Source: Roseicyclus sp. (GTDB lineage Bacteria; Pseudomonadota; Alphaproteobacteria; Rhodobacterales; Rhodobacteraceae). Taken from it: DNA of 64,000 nucleotides. The stretch lies in assembly GCA_018401055.1 (NCBI GenBank), contig JAGYLB010000115.1, forward strand, positions 3,453-67,452, read 5' to 3'. The position numbers and the translations under genes were made by a program. Shown one piece after another: positions 51,818-61,852 of the stretch; position 1 is the stretch's first letter; every line of letters begins with the position of its first letter. The notes beneath the pieces are model-generated. The model ran no database searches. It saw only the letters and a list, made by a program, of their open reading frames with translations, and was not told the DNA's origin.

Positions 51818-52522
51818 TCACCGCTCAAGATCAACTATCAACCCGGGCAGACCGCCCAGATCGGCGATCTCGTGGAACCGGGCGTGCCCTTCGGGCGCTT
51901 CTGCATGTTCCAGTTCCCAGGTCAGGCCGTGAGGCACGAAGACGCCCCAGGCCCCGGCCTCCAGCGCCGGGCGCACGTCGGATTTCATCGAATTACCCAC
52001 CATCATCGCGCGACCCGCGCCATCGCCATGGCGGGCAAAGGCGCGGTCATAGGTGGCGGGCGTCTTGTTCGACACGATCTCGACGGCGTGAAACATCTCG
52101 CCCAGCCCGGATTGCGCCAGCTTGCGTTCCTGATCCAAGAGATCGCCCTTGGTGATCAGCACCAGCCGGTAGCGCCCGGCGAGCCGCTCGACCACTTCGC
52201 CCGCATGCGGCAACAGCTCGATCGGGTGGGACAGCATCTCTTGGCCCGTAGCCAGGATTTCGCCGATCACCGGGGCGGGCACGCGGCCTTCGGTCACTTC
52301 GATCGCGGTCTCGATCATCGACAGCATGAAGCCCTTGATCCCGAATCCGTAATGGCCAAGGTTGCGCCGTTCGGCGGCCAGAAGGCGCTCGTGCAGGTGG
52401 TCGCGCTCGGCATGGTCGGCCAAAAGCTCGGCGAAGCGGTCTTGGGTCAGGCGAAAGAAGGTCTCGTTTTGCCACAGCGTGTCGTCGGCATCGAAGCCGA
52501 TGGTGGTCAGCGCGCCGGTCAT
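51818..52522 (-). CDS. HAD-family hydrolase
   Basis: Complete 234-residue haloacid-dehalogenase-type phosphatase. Motif I is FDADDTLWQNETFF, motif II VLITKGDLLDQERKL, motif III the lysine region around EIVSNKTPATY, and motif IV MMVGNSMKSDVRPALEAG. Start 52522 (MTGALTTIGF) was preferred to the ATG 6 bp upstream, because the ribosome-binding sequence GAGGGG is then 8 bases away. Divergent from clpS. Substrate unknown. Confidence 0.85.
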   Translation of the reverse strand: MTGALTTIGFDADDTLWQNETFFRLTQDRFAELLADHAERDHLHERLLAAERRNLGHYGFGIKGFMLSMIETAIEVTEGRVPAPVIGEILATGQEMLSHPIELLPHAGEVVERLAGRYRLVLITKGDLLDQERKLAQSGLGEMFHAVEIVSNKTPATYDRAFARHGDGAGRAMMVGNSMKSDVRPALEAGAWGVFVPHGLTWELEHAEAPEGHARFHEIADLGGLPGLIVDLER

Positions 52523-52613
52523 TGGCATACCCCTCTTTTCTGCAGGCCCCGTTGTCTTATATACTCGCATCTAGCATGGGACAGCAGGCACAGGCTTGCC
52601 GAGTGGAGACGCG

Positions 52614-52958
52614 ATGCAGATCGACACCTGGCAGATGATGGCGGACAAGCCGAAGACCGACGGCGAGGCCGACCTCATCACCAAGACAAAACCGAAGACG
52701 CAGCGCCCGCCGATGTACAAGGTGCTGCTTCTGAACGACGATTATACGCCGATGGAATTCGTCGTGCACGTTCTGGAACGGTTCTTCGGCGTGTCCCATT
52801 CGCAGGCCGTGGAAATCATGCTGACCGTCCACAAAAAAGGCGTTGCCGTGGTCGGCGTCTTTTCCTACGAGATCGCGGAAACCAAGGTGGCGCAGGTGAT
52901 GGATTTCGCCCGGCGCAACCAGCACCCGCTGCAATGCACGATGGAGAAAGAGGACTGA
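52614..52958 (+). CDS. clpS: ATP-dependent Clp protease adaptor ClpS
   Basis: 114 residues. It delivers N-degron proteins to ClpAP. Seen: [20 protein letters not shown], the adaptor core with the DDYTPM substrate pocket, then [20 protein letters not shown] and the end [11 protein letters not shown]. The start at 52614 has GGAGA at a suitable distance; 52635 or 52638 would shorten the flexible N-terminus. No clpA follows; the next gene is an rRNA-type methyltransferase 18 bp away. Confidence 0.96.
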   Translation: MQIDTWQMMADKPKTDGEADLITKTKPKTQRPPMYKVLLLNDDYTPMEFVVHVLERFFGVSHSQAVEIMLTVHKKGVAVVGVFSYEIAETKVAQVMDFARRNQHPLQCTMEKED

Positions 52959-52976
52959 CCGGTCCTCAACACCCCC

Positions 52977-53969
52977 ATGACCCCTGACAGATGGACCCTT
53001 GCGCTGGAGGCGGGCGAGCTTTCCCTGCCCCAAGGCCCGGTATTGGCGCTGCGCGCGCAAGGCGATGGCGATTACGCAAGCCTTGGCGATGTAACCTGCG
53101 TGCAGGGCTTCGCGCCCGACCATGACCGGCTGGCCGCGCGGGGGCTGACCGTGTCGCCCGAGATGCCGGAGGATCAAGTGTTTTCGGCGGCCTTGGTGCA
53201 GATCGTCAAGGCGCGCGCGGGTACGATGGCCAGCATCGCCGAGGCGCTGCTGGTGCTCAGGCCCGGTGGCCTGTTGATGGTCGACGGCCAGAAGGAAGAG
53301 GGGATCGAGGCGATTCTCAAGCTGCTGCGCGCGGTCTTTGCCATCGACGGCGTGATGTCCAAGGCGCATGGCAAGCTGATCTGGCTGACCCGGCCCGAGG
53401 TTCTGCCCGAGGCGGTGATGGGCTGGATGCCCGAGCCCGTCGAGACCGAGGAAGGGTATGTGACCGTGCCGGGCGGATTTTCGGCCGAGGGGCCGGATCG
53501 GGGCTCGGAACTGCTGGTGGCGCTGGTGCCTCAGCTGACGGGCCGGGTGGCCGATCTGGGGGCAGGCTGGGGCTATGTCGCGGGCGAGATCTTGTCGGAA
53601 CAAGACGGGATCGAAAGCCTTGATCTGATCGAGGCCGATCACGCCATGCTGGAGGCCGCAGCCGCCAATATCGACGATCCGCGCGCGCGGTTTCACTGGG
53701 CCGATGTGACCCGCTTTGCGCCGGATGCGAAATACGACGCCATCGTCTCGAACCCGCCGTTCCACCATGGCCGCCGCGCCGATCCGGCGCTGGGCCGTGC
53801 CTTCATTGCGGCGGCGTCGCGGATGCTGGCGCCAAAGGGTCGGTTTTTCATGGTGGCAAACCGCCATCTGCCCTATGAAGACGCCTTGAAGGCCGGGTTC
53901 GGAACCGGCCGGCTTCTGGGCGAGCTTGAAGGCTACAAGATCTACGAGGCGGCCAAGCCCAAGCGCTAG
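52977..53969 (+). CDS. RsmC-like rRNA (guanine-N2)-methyltransferase
   Basis: Complete 330-residue two-domain methyltransferase. The degenerate N-terminal domain ends near residue 170; the C-terminal domain has the SAM motif VADLGAGWGYVAGEILSE, the acidic LIEADHAMLEAA and the catalytic YDAIVSNPPFHHGRR. The NPPFH motif and the duplicated layout fit RsmC (16S m2G1207) or RlmG (23S m2G1835). Starts 18 bp after clpS and is followed after 31 bp by an SDR, all in one direction. Confidence 0.82.
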   Translation: MTPDRWTLALEAGELSLPQGPVLALRAQGDGDYASLGDVTCVQGFAPDHDRLAARGLTVSPEMPEDQVFSAALVQIVKARAGTMASIAEALLVLRPGGLLMVDGQKEEGIEAILKLLRAVFAIDGVMSKAHGKLIWLTRPEVLPEAVMGWMPEPVETEEGYVTVPGGFSAEGPDRGSELLVALVPQLTGRVADLGAGWGYVAGEILSEQDGIESLDLIEADHAMLEAAAANIDDPRARFHWADVTRFAPDAKYDAIVSNPPFHHGRRADPALGRAFIAAASRMLAPKGRFFMVANRHLPYEDALKAGFGTGRLLGELEGYKIYEAAKPKR

Positions 53970-54000
53970 GCCCCCTGTTTCCAGGGACCAGATCCAGCAC

Positions 54001-54813
54001 ATGACACTTTCCATTCAAGGCAAGACCGCCATCGTGACCGGGGCCGCCAACGGCATCGGTCTGGCCATCGCGCGGCATTTCATCGACCGGGGCGCGAATG
54101 TGATGTTCGCCGACCGTGACAAGGTGCGGCTCGCCGATGAATGCGGCGACATCGAGGATGACAAGGGGCAGGTGCGCTATTTCGCGGGCGACCTGCGCGA
54201 AAAGCTGACCATCGAAAATCTGGTCTCGGCCACGGTCGATGCCTTTGACGGAATCGACATTCTGGTGAACGCCAGCCGTCAGGTGCTGCGCACAGATGCG
54301 CTGGACCCGTCGGACAATAGTGTAGCGACGCTGCTGGACCAGAACATGATGACCGCCCTGCGGCTGAGCCAGGCGGTGGCGCGGCGGATGATCGCGCGGG
54401 CCGAGGAGCAGGAGCGCCCGGCCGAGGGGTCCATCGGGTCGATCATCAACATCTCGTCCATCGCGGCGCGGCGCACGCATCCCGACCTGATGGCCTATTC
54501 CATCGCGGCCGCCGCACTGGATCAGGCGACGCGCTCGCTGGCGCTGGCGCTGGCGCCGCACCGCATCCGGGTCAATGGCGTGGCCTTTGGCTCGGCGGAT
54601 GTCGGCGAGCCTCGGCGCGCCTCGGCCGAGACGGAGGGGCTGCGCGAGGATATCCGCCATTGCACGCCGATGGGCCGCATCGCCTCCGCGCGTGAGGTGA
54701 CGGGGGCGGTGCAGTTCCTGGCCTCGGAAGGGTCGGGGTTCGTGACCGGCGAGGTGATCACGGTGGATGGGGGGCGGACGTTGTTGGACAATGTGGCGGT
54801 GGCGGCGCATTGA
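54001..54813 (+). CDS. SDR-family protein lacking the catalytic lysine
   Basis: Complete 270-residue Rossmann protein. The cofactor motif TGAANGIG is normal, the NNAG motif is altered to VNASRQ, and Ser is in NISSIAARRTH. The usual YxxxK reads YSIAAAALDQATRSLAL: Tyr is kept, but alanine stands where lysine is required. No indel explains this; the frame is clean from TGAANGIG to the C-terminal SEGSGFVTGEVITVDGG. It is therefore either a non-catalytic SDR (binding or regulatory role) or uses another base. It lies directly behind the rsmC-like gene. Confidence 0.8.
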   Translation: MTLSIQGKTAIVTGAANGIGLAIARHFIDRGANVMFADRDKVRLADECGDIEDDKGQVRYFAGDLREKLTIENLVSATVDAFDGIDILVNASRQVLRTDALDPSDNSVATLLDQNMMTALRLSQAVARRMIARAEEQERPAEGSIGSIINISSIAARRTHPDLMAYSIAAAALDQATRSLALALAPHRIRVNGVAFGSADVGEPRRASAETEGLREDIRHCTPMGRIASAREVTGAVQFLASEGSGFVTGEVITVDGGRTLLDNVAVAAH

Positions 54814-54829
54814 GGGGGCGCCATTGGCT

Positions 54830-55570
54830 CTATCTATTTAAGGGACTTTGGTAATTGGCGCTGTCCACTGGCATGGAAGGGCGCGCAAAAAATCCTTGCT
54901 TTTCGTCCATTAGAATCCATTCACTGAATGCTTCAACCTCAGAGTTATCCAGCAACCGATAAGAGAAGCGAATGCGAAGCCGCGTTTTCCAATTGGTGGC
55001 GGGTAAGGCTGGTTGGATGCTTATAAAGCGGCGAAAATCAACGCCCGGAGGCAATATTGAAATGCGGTAATCTGGCGTAAGTCTCTCTAAGGGCCTTGCT
55101 GCAAAAGGGTATGGTTCGGTGTACGCATGTATTTCAGTTTTCACGTCACTGGCAGGGCTGACTCCGAAATTATGGAATGTAACTTCAAAATCAACGCTTC
55201 CGTTGTTTTGGTTTTTTTCGACGAGTACTGACTTTACCAGAAGCCATGCGCGGGTTTGCGCTACGCCAATCTTCTTTGTCTCGCTGAGAGTTTCTTCAGT
55301 GACTTTGAGTGTCCCGGCAACAAGAAACACAGCGATTGAACTAATCAGAACGGATAAAATAGATGAAATCGATACCAGCCAATCAGTTGTGCTGTTCGAC
55401 TCGCTAATTGGCATCGCCGAAACAGTAACTAGCAGCGCGGCGCAAGTACAAGAGCCGACAACTAGTCCTAAAGCAAAGCCGTTTCGCCAGAAATTATCCT
55501 GCACTTCTGCCAACCCTTGGATGTACGCGGCGAGAGTAGCCAAGGACGCTAGCTTTTGCATAGCCTGCAT
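54830..55570 (-). CDS. Two-helix membrane protein of unknown function, AT-richer than its surroundings
   Basis: About 246 residues with start at 55570 (MQAMQKLASLATLAAYIQGL). Two membrane helices (NGFALGLVVGSCTCAALLVT and WLVSISSILSVLISSIAVFL) are followed by an amphipathic linker KVTEETLSETKKIGVAQTRA. A soluble C-terminal domain rich in beta strands follows, e.g. SVDFEVTFHNFGVSPASDVK. Codon use and base composition are clearly more AT-rich than in all neighbouring genes, pointing to recent transfer. The frame stays open upstream through the trcR terminator to 55711, but that part is not credible coding. No family recognised; the build is like accessory or effector-linked membrane proteins of defence islands, without proof. 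Confidence 0.65.
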   Translation of the reverse strand: MQAMQKLASLATLAAYIQGLAEVQDNFWRNGFALGLVVGSCTCAALLVTVSAMPISESNSTTDWLVSISSILSVLISSIAVFLVAGTLKVTEETLSETKKIGVAQTRAWLLVKSVLVEKNQNNGSVDFEVTFHNFGVSPASDVKTEIHAYTEPYPFAARPLERLTPDYRISILPPGVDFRRFISIQPALPATNWKTRLRIRFSYRLLDNSEVEAFSEWILMDEKQGFFARPSMPVDSANYQSPLNR

Positions 55571-55597
55571 TTTTTGTCTCACTTTCCCCCCCCAACG

Positions 55598-55626
55598 AAA
55601 AACCCCGGATCTTCCGATCCGGGGCC
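55598..55626 (-). terminator. Intrinsic terminator of the trcR-like gene
   Basis: On the minus strand: CCCCGGATC-GGAA-GATCCGGGG followed by TTTTT. A perfect 9-bp stem, 28 bp behind the trcR stop and just before the start of the AT-rich membrane gene. Confidence 0.88.
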
Positions 55627-55653
55627 TCTCCGATCCTCGTCGAACCCCGCGCC

Positions 55654-56427
55654 TCAGGCGGCGGCGGCCCCTGTCGTCCTCGTCATCCTCGTCGTCGTAA
55701 TCCCCCGCCAAGCAGGCAGGTTGAACAGGCTTTCGGCGTCGTAGCGGCGCGCGGGCTTGTCCTCGTCTTCGCTGAGGCTGAAGGTCTCCAGCCCCGAGAT
55801 CGAGGACGGGATGCGCGCCTCGGGGTCCATCGCAAGGCTCGTCTCGGTCGAGACCAGCTTCATCCGCTCGTCATCGGTCATCACGCCACCCTCGCGGGCC
55901 TTTTTGGCGTTGGCCTTTTGCACGGCGGCATCAAGTTCGGATTGTTTGCACAGCCCCAGCGCCACCGGGTCGATCGGCGTGATGCTGTTGATGTTCCAAT
56001 GCGTGCGCTCGCGGATGGTCTGGATCGTGGGCTTGGTGGTGCCCACCAGCGCCGAGATCTGGCCGTCGCTCAGTTCCGGGTGGAACTTGACCAGCCACAG
56101 GATGGAGGCCGGGCGGTCCTGCCGTTTGGACAGGGGCGTGTAGCGCGGGCCGCGGCGCTTTTCCTCGCCCACGGCGGCGGCGTTGAATTTCAGCTTGAGG
56201 ACATGGGCGGGGTTTCCCTCGGCCTTCTTGATCTCGTCCTCGGTCAGCTGGTTGTTGACCACCGGGTCGAAGCCCTTGACGCCTTGGGCCACGTCGCCAT
56301 CGGCGATGCCCTGAACCTCAAGCTCGTGCAGGCCGCAGAAATCGCCGATCTGTTTGAAGCTGAGCGTGGTGTTGTCCACCAGCCAGACGGCGGTGGCCTT
56401 GGCCATGATCGGTTTGTTCATCGTCAT
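55654..56427 (-). CDS. trcR: TrcR-type cell-cycle transcriptional regulator (DUF1013)
   Basis: 257 residues, DUF1013 family, found throughout alphaproteobacteria. It starts MTMNKPIMAKATAVWLVDNT, then LSFKQIGDFCGLHELEVQGI and ADGDVAQGVKGFDPV, an HTH-bearing N-terminal domain. A second HTH-like part is SDGQISALVGTTKPTIQTIR. The C-terminus is linker-like. Its last 20 codons read ITTTRMTRTTGAAAA in this frame, but DYDDEDDEDD in the neighbouring frame; the acidic version joined to the GAAAA end by two small indels looks more natural. Start 56427 or 56421. Target genes are not known from this window; ccrM, also cell-cycle related, is 12 kb away. Confidence 0.85.
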   Translation of the reverse strand: MTMNKPIMAKATAVWLVDNTTLSFKQIGDFCGLHELEVQGIADGDVAQGVKGFDPVVNNQLTEDEIKKAEGNPAHVLKLKFNAAAVGEEKRRGPRYTPLSKRQDRPASILWLVKFHPELSDGQISALVGTTKPTIQTIRERTHWNINSITPIDPVALGLCKQSELDAAVQKANAKKAREGGVMTDDERMKLVSTETSLAMDPEARIPSSISGLETFSLSEDEDKPARRYDAESLFNLPAWRGITTTRMTRTTGAAAA

Positions 56428-56551
56428 CCGTCCTTCAGATACGCCTCATCCCCTGCCGGTCTGGCCGGCGGCGGAGGGGTCTCCGCCATTTCCTCGATTT
56501 CGGGGAAGTCGGTGGGTATATAGGCGCGCAAACGCCCGGAGGGAAGAGAAA

Positions 56552-57184
56552 ATGAAACGCTGGCTTTTCGCGATGATCTGGCTGGGCAGTGCGGCCTGGG
56601 CCGAGGGGGAGCGGGCGGGCGATTTCGACTATTATGTGCTGGCGCTGAGCTGGACGCCGACATGGTGCGCGCTGGAAGGCGACGACCGCAACTCGCCGCA
56701 ATGCGATCCGGGGCAGGGCTATGGGTTCACGCTGCACGGGCTTTGGCCGCAGTATGAGGAGGGCTGGCCAAGCTTCTGCCCGACGAACGCGCGCCCGCCG
56801 TCCCGCGGAGAGACGGAGGCGATGGTGGATATCATGGGCTCGTCCGGGCTGGCGTGGCACCAGTGGCGCAAGCACGGGTCGTGCAGCGGGTTGAGCGCGC
56901 AGGAGTATTTCCGCCTGTCGCGGCTGGCTTATGAGGCGGTGGCGCGCCCCGAGTTGCTGCGGCGGCTCGACCGGCCCGTGCGCCTGCCCGCAACCGTGAT
57001 CGAGGAGGCGTTTTTGGAGGAGAACCGAGCGCTGTCGGCCGACATGCTGACCGTCACCTGCCGCGAGGGCCGCGTGCAGGAAGTGCGGATCTGCTTGACC
57101 CGCGATCTGGAGCCGCGCGACTGCGCGCGGGATGTGGCGCGCGATTGCACCCTGCAAGACGCGCTTTTCGCGCCGATGCGCTAG
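56552..57184 (+). CDS. Ribonuclease T2 family protein
   Basis: Complete 210-residue secreted RNase. The signal peptide is MKRWLFAMIWLGSAAWAE. The two catalytic segments are present: GFTLHGLWPQYEEGWPSFC (CAS I, His) and GLAWHQWRKHGSCSG (CAS II, His and Lys). Six or more cysteines suit the disulfides of the fold. It would cleave RNA in the periplasm or outside, with phosphate or nucleotide scavenging as the likely benefit. Divergent from trcR with 124 bp between; a ribosome-binding site GGAGGGAAGAG precedes the ATG. Confidence 0.93.
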   Translation: MKRWLFAMIWLGSAAWAEGERAGDFDYYVLALSWTPTWCALEGDDRNSPQCDPGQGYGFTLHGLWPQYEEGWPSFCPTNARPPSRGETEAMVDIMGSSGLAWHQWRKHGSCSGLSAQEYFRLSRLAYEAVARPELLRRLDRPVRLPATVIEEAFLEENRALSADMLTVTCREGRVQEVRICLTRDLEPRDCARDVARDCTLQDALFAPMR

Positions 57185-57256
57185 GGCGATTGCCCCGCCT
57201 GCGCCACCGTGCAAGATCGACAGCGCGCAAAGCGTGATGTGCCCCCGGACCCATGG

Positions 57257-58106
<850 letters not shown>

Positions 58107-58527
58107 CGCCCAGCCATAATCGCAATCGATCCGGTCTTCACTTCTAAACCTTGCGGTCTGCCGCGAGGGAATCGCTGCTTCCTTGCCGTTTGCGGGCCGC
58201 ATGCCCTTGGGCGGTTGAAGGGCCCAGTCCGCATGTTTCGAGCCATGATCCGGAGTCGTCGCGCCCATCGCTCTTGCAGTCACACCGATTTGGCGGCGCG
58301 GTTTTGGGCGGTTTACGAAAACATCCTTACCAAAAATCAAGTAACTTGACTGAGCTTCAATCTGCTTGGCTTCCTTGATCTGCGGGGCCGATCCTGCGGA
58401 ATTTCCAAAGCGCCTACTCCGCAGAACGAGGCGCCCGTGCGGCGTCAGATCCATCCGCCGACGCATCACCGGCCAGCCGTTGCGCTGCCCGCCCGCGCCT
58501 GGCCCTGACAGGAAGTGGAGACGTCCC
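58107..58527. other. 421-bp intergenic region with regulatory potential
   Basis: No credible gene or RNA is seen. It contains a perfect 13-bp palindrome (58337-58349), an AT-richer stretch around 58310-58375 that suits a promoter for the downstream operon, and a GC-rich leader up to the start codon. It is the longest gene-free stretch in the window. Confidence 0.6.
58337..58349. promoter_or_regulatory. Palindromic operator candidate TCAAGT-A-ACTTGA
   Basis: Perfect 6-1-6 inverted repeat TCAAGTAACTTGA inside AT-richer sequence, about 180 bp upstream of the cysteine hydrolase/ABC operon. The symmetry and size fit a dimeric repressor such as GntR or TetR type; no such regulator gene is adjacent. 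Confidence 0.45.
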
Positions 58528-59257
58528 ATGATGACCGAATATGGCTGGGAACCCTATCTCAGCGAAGCGCGATCGCGAGCATGACAAGATGTGGGGCAAG
58601 AAGGAGCTGTTCGGCTTCGGCGACAAGCCCGCGCTGGTGCTGATCGACATCTATTACAGCGTCCTGGGCCTTGAGCGGCAGCCGATCTTCGAATCGATGA
58701 AGATGTGGCCGTCCTCGACCGGGCTTGAGGGTTGGAAGGCCGTAGACAAGACCGCCGAATTGCTGGCGGTGGCACGCGCCAACGGCATTCCCGTGGTTCA
58801 CGTCAAGGGTTTGACCTCGGGCATCAAGCCTTGGGTTCACCGCAAGCGCGGCCCTTCCAAGCTGTCGGCCGAGATGCAGCAGAAGGGGACCGAGATCGTG
58901 GCCGAGGTCGCCCCCATCGCGGGCGAGGTGGTGATCGAGAAAACGGCGCCCTCGGGCTTTCAGGGCACGCCCCTGCATTTCCACCTCAACAGCCTTGGCG
59001 TCGACACGCTGATCATGTGCGGCGAGACGACATCGGGCTGTGTGCGCGCCTCGGTCGTGGATGCGGCCACGCATCGCTACCGCGTCGGTGTGGTGTCGGA
59101 ATGCGTCTTCGACCGCACCGAAGCCAGCCACTTCATGAACCTCTACGACATGCACCAGAAGTATTCCGATGTCGTGTCGCTCGAGATGGCAAAGGCGTAT
59201 CTGGCCGAGCAGGGCGCCGATGCTGCGGAACCGCCGCTTCAGCGTAAGGCCGGGTAG
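58528..59257 (+). CDS. Isochorismatase-like cysteine hydrolase (N-carbamoylsarcosine amidase type, frameshifted)
   Basis: About 243 residues. The N-terminal piece MMTEYGWEPYLSEA is joined by one indel (about 58566) to DREHDKMWGKKELFGFGDKP. Catalytic residues of the family are present: Asp in ALVLIDIYYSV, Lys in VVIEKTAPSGFQGTPL, and the nucleophilic Cys in ETTSGCVRASVVDAA. The length and the C-terminal QKYSDVVSLEMAKAYLAEQG fit the amidase branch (N-carbamoylsarcosine amidase, ureidoacrylate or nicotinamide-type hydrolases). It lies between allE and a peptide-type ABC transporter, suggesting hydrolysis of an imported carbamoyl or amide compound. Exact substrate unknown. Confidence 0.8.
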
Positions 59258-59334
59258 GCCATCCCCAAGGGCCGTTCCTGCCCCCGGGGACGGCCCATTT
59301 CCCTGATCCAGCCAGTCCACAAGGAGATCACCCC

Positions 59335-60869
59335 ATGTTCACGATGAACCGGCGGCAATTGCGGGCCTCATGGCCGCGAGCCTTGCCCTGCCCAAGACCG
59401 CCTTTGCCCAGTCCGACGGGTCCAAGACCCTGATGGTGCGTTTCTACGATGACCCCGCAGGATTTGACCCCGCCAACATCTTCCGCATCGAGAACGAGAA
59501 CATAGCCTTCAACATCTTCAGCGGCCTGACCAGCTATGACGGCCAGACGGGCGAAATCATTCCCGATCTGGCTACGTCTTGGGAAACACCCGACAACAAG
59601 ACCTGGACCTTCCGGCTGCGCGAAGGCGTGCAGTTCCAGAAGGATTTCGGCGAGATGACGTCTGAGGACGTGATCTACAGCTACACCCGAATCCTTGATG
59701 AAGCGACCGCTTCGCCCTATCGCAGCACGCTGGCCGGGATCGTCCGTATGGAGGCGCCCGATCCCTACACGGTGGTGATCGAACTGGATGCCCCCAATGG
59801 TGGCTTCCTGCACACGGTCGCCAACTACCATCAGGGCCAGATCGTCAGCCGCCGCGCCATCGAGGAGGCGGGCGATCAGGTGCGCTGGCAGCCCGTGGGC
59901 ACGGGGCCCTATTACCTCGAAAGCATCGATGTGACCTCGCAGATCGTGCTCAAGCGCCACGAGGGCTATTTCCGCGGTGCCGCGCCCATCGAGACGATCG
60001 TGTTCAACATCATCAAGGACGAGGCGACATCGACCATCGCGCTGCGCAATGGCGAGGTCGATCTGGTGATGCGCGCCAACCGCGAGGAAAACCTGAATAC
60101 GCTGCGTGCCGAGGGGTTCACCATGAACACCGTCATGAATTACGCTGTCGCGCTCAAGGTTTTGAACCCTGAGTTCGAACCCTTCGCCGATGTCCGGGTG
60201 CGACAGGCGATCATCCACGCCATCGATTACGAGGCCATCACCGGCGCGATCTCGCCGTCGCTGACGCAGGCGACAAGCTCCATCTTGTTGCCGTGGATGC
60301 CGGTCTATTCGGACAACATCCCGACCTATCCCTATGACCCCGACCGTGCCCGCGCGCTGCTGGCCGAGGCGGGCTATGCCGGGGGGTTCTCGTTCCGGCA
60401 TCTGGGCACGTCTGCGCAGGGCGTGACCGAGTTGCAGCAGTTCGAGATCGATTTCCTGTCTCAGGTGGGTCTCGACATGCAGATGGAACTGGTCGACACG
60501 CCGACCTTCAACCAGCGCCGCAACGCCGGCGAATTCCAGATGGCCACGCGGCTTCTGCCCGCCGTCGATCCCGACCTGATCCTGTTCAGCTACCTGCATC
60601 CCGACAACACGGTGCCCGGTGGTCTGAACGGCGCGCGCTACAACAACCCGCGCGTCACTGAATTGCTACACGCGGCCCGTGCGGCCGTGGATCCGACGGA
60701 ACGCATGGCGCTTTATGAAGAGATCCAGCAGATCGCCATGACCGAGCTGCCCTACATCCCCAGCTATGCCAACAACGTGTTTTGGCCGGGCAAATCGACC
60801 GTCACGGGTGTGCACATCAACTATCTCGCGCAGGTCAATTTCTACGATGTCGACATGACCGTCGCCTGA
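59335..60869 (+). CDS. ABC transporter solute-binding protein, SBP family 5 (frameshifted at the leader)
   Basis: About 511 residues, periplasmic. The leader MFTMNRRQLAGLMAASLALP (Tat-like, after restoring a G missing near 59359) precedes QSDGSKTLMVRFYDDPAGFD. The family features are PANIFRIENENIAFNIFSGL, LATSWETPDNKTWTFRLREG, QPVGTGPYYLESIDVTSQIV, FADVRVRQAIIHAIDYEAIT and the end INYLAQVNFYDVDMTVA. Family 5 binds peptides, opines, nickel or similar. The ribosome-binding site AAGGAGATCA is strong. First gene of the transporter part of the operon. Confidence 0.88.
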
Positions 60870-60890
60870 CCAAGCAAGGAGAAGCCGGCC

Positions 60891-61819
60891 ATGATCGATT
60901 ACGCCCTCAAGAAGTCCGCACAGCTGTTCATCACCGTGTTCGGTGTCGTCACGCTGGTGTTCTTCACCCTCCGGCTCATTCCGGGGGATGCGGCTTCGGC
61001 CATGGCCGGCGACACCATGTCGGGCGAGGCGCTGGACCTGATGCGCGAGCAGATGGGGCTGAACGAGCCCTTGATGTCGCAATATTTCGGCTACCTGCGC
61101 GATCTGGTGACGCTGGATCTGGGCCAGACGATCACCACCCGCCTGCCTGTGGCCGAGATGATCGGCAATGCGCTGCCCGTGACGCTCAGCATCGCGCTTC
61201 TGACCATCGTGCTGACCGGTCGATCATCTCGATCCCGCTGGGCACGGTCGCCGCCTACATGGCGCACAAGGGGCGGACGCGGCTCGACAACCTGCTGACG
61301 GGCTTTGCCATGCTGGTCGACCTGATGCCGTCCTTCTGGACGGCACTGGTGTTCTTGCTTCTGTTCTCGCTGACACTGGGCTGGTTCCCGGCCTCGGGCG
61401 CGGTGACGCTCGATGACCCCATGGCCTTCCTGTCACGCATCGCGCTGCCGGTTCTGGTGCTGTCTGTCACGCAGATCGCCACCATGGCGCGGATCACCCG
61501 CACCTCGGTGCTGGAAATTCTGTCCGAGGATTATGTGCGCACCGCGCGCGCCATGGGCTGGTCCGAGTTCCGGGTGCTGTTCCGCCACGCGCTCAAGAAC
61601 GCGGCGCTGCCGATTGCGACGGTCATTGGCCTGAGCTTCGGCAACCTGCTGAACGGCACGGTGATCGTGGAGTTCATCTTTACCATCCCCGGCATCGGCA
61701 ACCTGCTGATCAACGGCATCAACAGCCGCGACTACCAGTTGGTGCAGACGCTGATCGTGTTCTACGCGCTGCTCTTCGTGTCGATCAATTTCATCCACGA
61801 TCTGTCTACGCGCGTTTGA
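60891..61819 (+). CDS. ABC transporter permease, DppB type (frameshifted)
   Basis: About 309 residues, six helices. It starts MIDYALKKSAQLFITVFGVV, continues to RLPVAEMIGNALPVTLSIAL and, after a break at about 61217, to ISIPLGTVAAYMAHKGRTRL. The coupling EAA loop is ILSEDYVRTARAMGWSEFRV. The end reads LLFVSINFIHDLSTRV. Inner membrane; pairs with the next permease. It starts 21 bp after the solute-binding protein gene. Confidence 0.87.
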
Positions 61820-61852
61820 TCCGCGCTCAGCTTCGACCCGGAGGACACGGCC

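Noticed and set aside
58107..58527. Riboswitch (for example guanidine type) before the cysteine hydrolase operon
   Set aside because: I could not find the conserved core of any class that I know; only a palindrome and a promoter-like AT-richer stretch are supported.
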